Shown: positions 63,498 to 64,000 of the stretch, one piece after another
Layout of the letters: each line of letters starts with the position of its first letter
Numbering within the stretch: the stretch's first letter is position 1
Assembly (NCBI RefSeq): GCF_030388665.1
Contig: NZ_CP128846.1
Span: 6,088,501 to 6,152,500, forward strand
From: Streptomyces flavofungini
Lineage (GTDB): Bacteria; Actinomycetota; Actinomycetes; Streptomycetales; Streptomycetaceae
Length of the DNA: 64,000 nucleotides
Reading direction: 5' to 3'
Translations under genes and position numbers: made by a program
Notes under the pieces: generated by a model
What the model saw: only the letters and a program-made list of their open reading frames with translations
What the model was told of the DNA's origin: nothing
The model's database searches: none

Positions 63498-64000
63498 GTG
63501 AACACCCAACGAGCGAGCAGGCGACGCCTGACCATCACCGGAGTCGGGGTCGCCGCGCTGGTCGCCGGCACCCTGACGATGGCGAACACCAGCGCCGCGG
63601 CGCCCGCCCCCACCCCGGACACCCTGACCGCGACCGCGGCGGGCAAGCTCGCGAACTCCCTCTCCGCCGACCTGAAGGGCGACCTGGCGGGCACCCACTA
63701 CGACGCCGCCGCCAAGAAGCTCGTCGCCGGCGTGCTCGACGGCGCGGCCGCCGACAAGGCCCGCGCGGCCGGCGCCGAGGCCCGGATCGTCAAGAACTCC
63801 CGGGCCGAGCTGAACTCCGTGCAGCAGACCCTGGGCGAGCGCGCCGTCCCCGGCACGTCCCGCGCCGTCGACCCGGTCGCCAACAAGGTCGTCGTCACCG
63901 CCGACAGCACGGTCAAGGGCGCGGCCCTGGCCAAGCTCCGCGCGGACGTCGCCGCCCAGGACGGCAAGGCCGTGCTCAAGCGCACCGCGGGCACGTTCCA
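63498..64000 (+). CDS. Streptogrisin-type S1 serine protease, 5' part (continues past window)
   Basis: GTG 63498 with GGAGGT six bases upstream. 167 codons are visible: a signal peptide (LTITGVGVAALVAGTLTMAN, TSAAA) and most of an alpha-lytic/streptogrisin prodomain (LSADLKGDLAGTHYDAAAKK, ELNSVQQTLGERAVPGTSRA, VAAQDGKAVLKRTAG). The mature chymotrypsin-like domain must lie beyond 64000. The prodomain folds the protease and is then cleaved. Confidence 0.9.
   Translation, partial: MNTQRASRRRLTITGVGVAALVAGTLTMANTSAAAPAPTPDTLTATAAGKLANSLSADLKGDLAGTHYDAAAKKLVAGVLDGAAADKARAAGAEARIVKNSRAELNSVQQTLGERAVPGTSRAVDPVANKVVVTADSTVKGAALAKLRADVAAQDGKAVLKRTAGTF

Overview
The window is chromosomal DNA from a Streptomyces-type actinomycete. 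Evidence: very high G+C with third codon positions almost always G or C, many GTG and TTG starts, short overlapping operons (ATGA/GTGA junctions), Sec/Tat-secreted proteases, ROK/DUF397/CGNR regulators and long low-complexity Pro/Gly/Ser linkers. No rRNA, tRNA, prophage, transposase or CRISPR array was recognised. About 50 genes are supported, plus several decayed gene remnants.

Layout. (1) 1-10868, all minus strand: a signalling locus resembling the mycobacterial GlnX-GlnH-PknG amino-acid-sensing pathway. Membrane protein GlnX, amino-acid-binding GlnH, an alpha-helical protein, PknG kinase, PP2C phosphatase, a von Willebrand A protein and a zinc-ribbon Gly/Pro-repeat protein cut by the window edge. 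(2) 11331-18227, minus: ROK regulator, sugar-binding lipoprotein, two permeases, GH4 glycosidase and a BadF-type sugar kinase, a complete oligosaccharide uptake and use operon. (3) 18371-26701: MscS channel, HNH nuclease, a frameshifted GH84 hexosaminidase, an unclassified Cys-cluster repeat peptide abutting malQ, and a small membrane protein. (4) 26895-33283: MarR regulator divergent from two EamA exporters and a LysR regulator, then pepN. (5) 33477-38651: ABC importer of the nitrate/sulfonate type with a flavin monooxygenase.

(6) 38783-44797 is the accessory-looking part: DUF397 protein with a decayed partner, an anti-sigma-like ATPase, an Rpn-like nuclease, FG-GAP fragments and a large glycosyltransferase. 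It is bracketed by two diverged partial copies of an Rpn-DUF1203 gene pair, so it looks like an insertion or duplication scar. (7) 44817-58227: LysR/MFS pair, small secreted peptide, asd, sigma/anti-sigma-like pair, secreted M28 and S8 peptidases, CGNR/VOC divergent pair, flavin-binding protein and NUDIX hydrolase. (8) 58424-64000: a DUF5753 remnant, Tat-exported metallophosphoesterase, secreted serine hydrolase, DUF559/AbiEi-like protein and the start of a streptogrisin-type protease.

The regions best worth follow-up are the expanded PknG locus, in which three proteins carry paired zinc ribbons, the 78-residue Cys-cluster peptide at 23802-24038, the Rpn-DUF1203 duplication scar, and the G-tract frameshift in the GH84 gene. 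All names come from reading the sequence; no database search was run.
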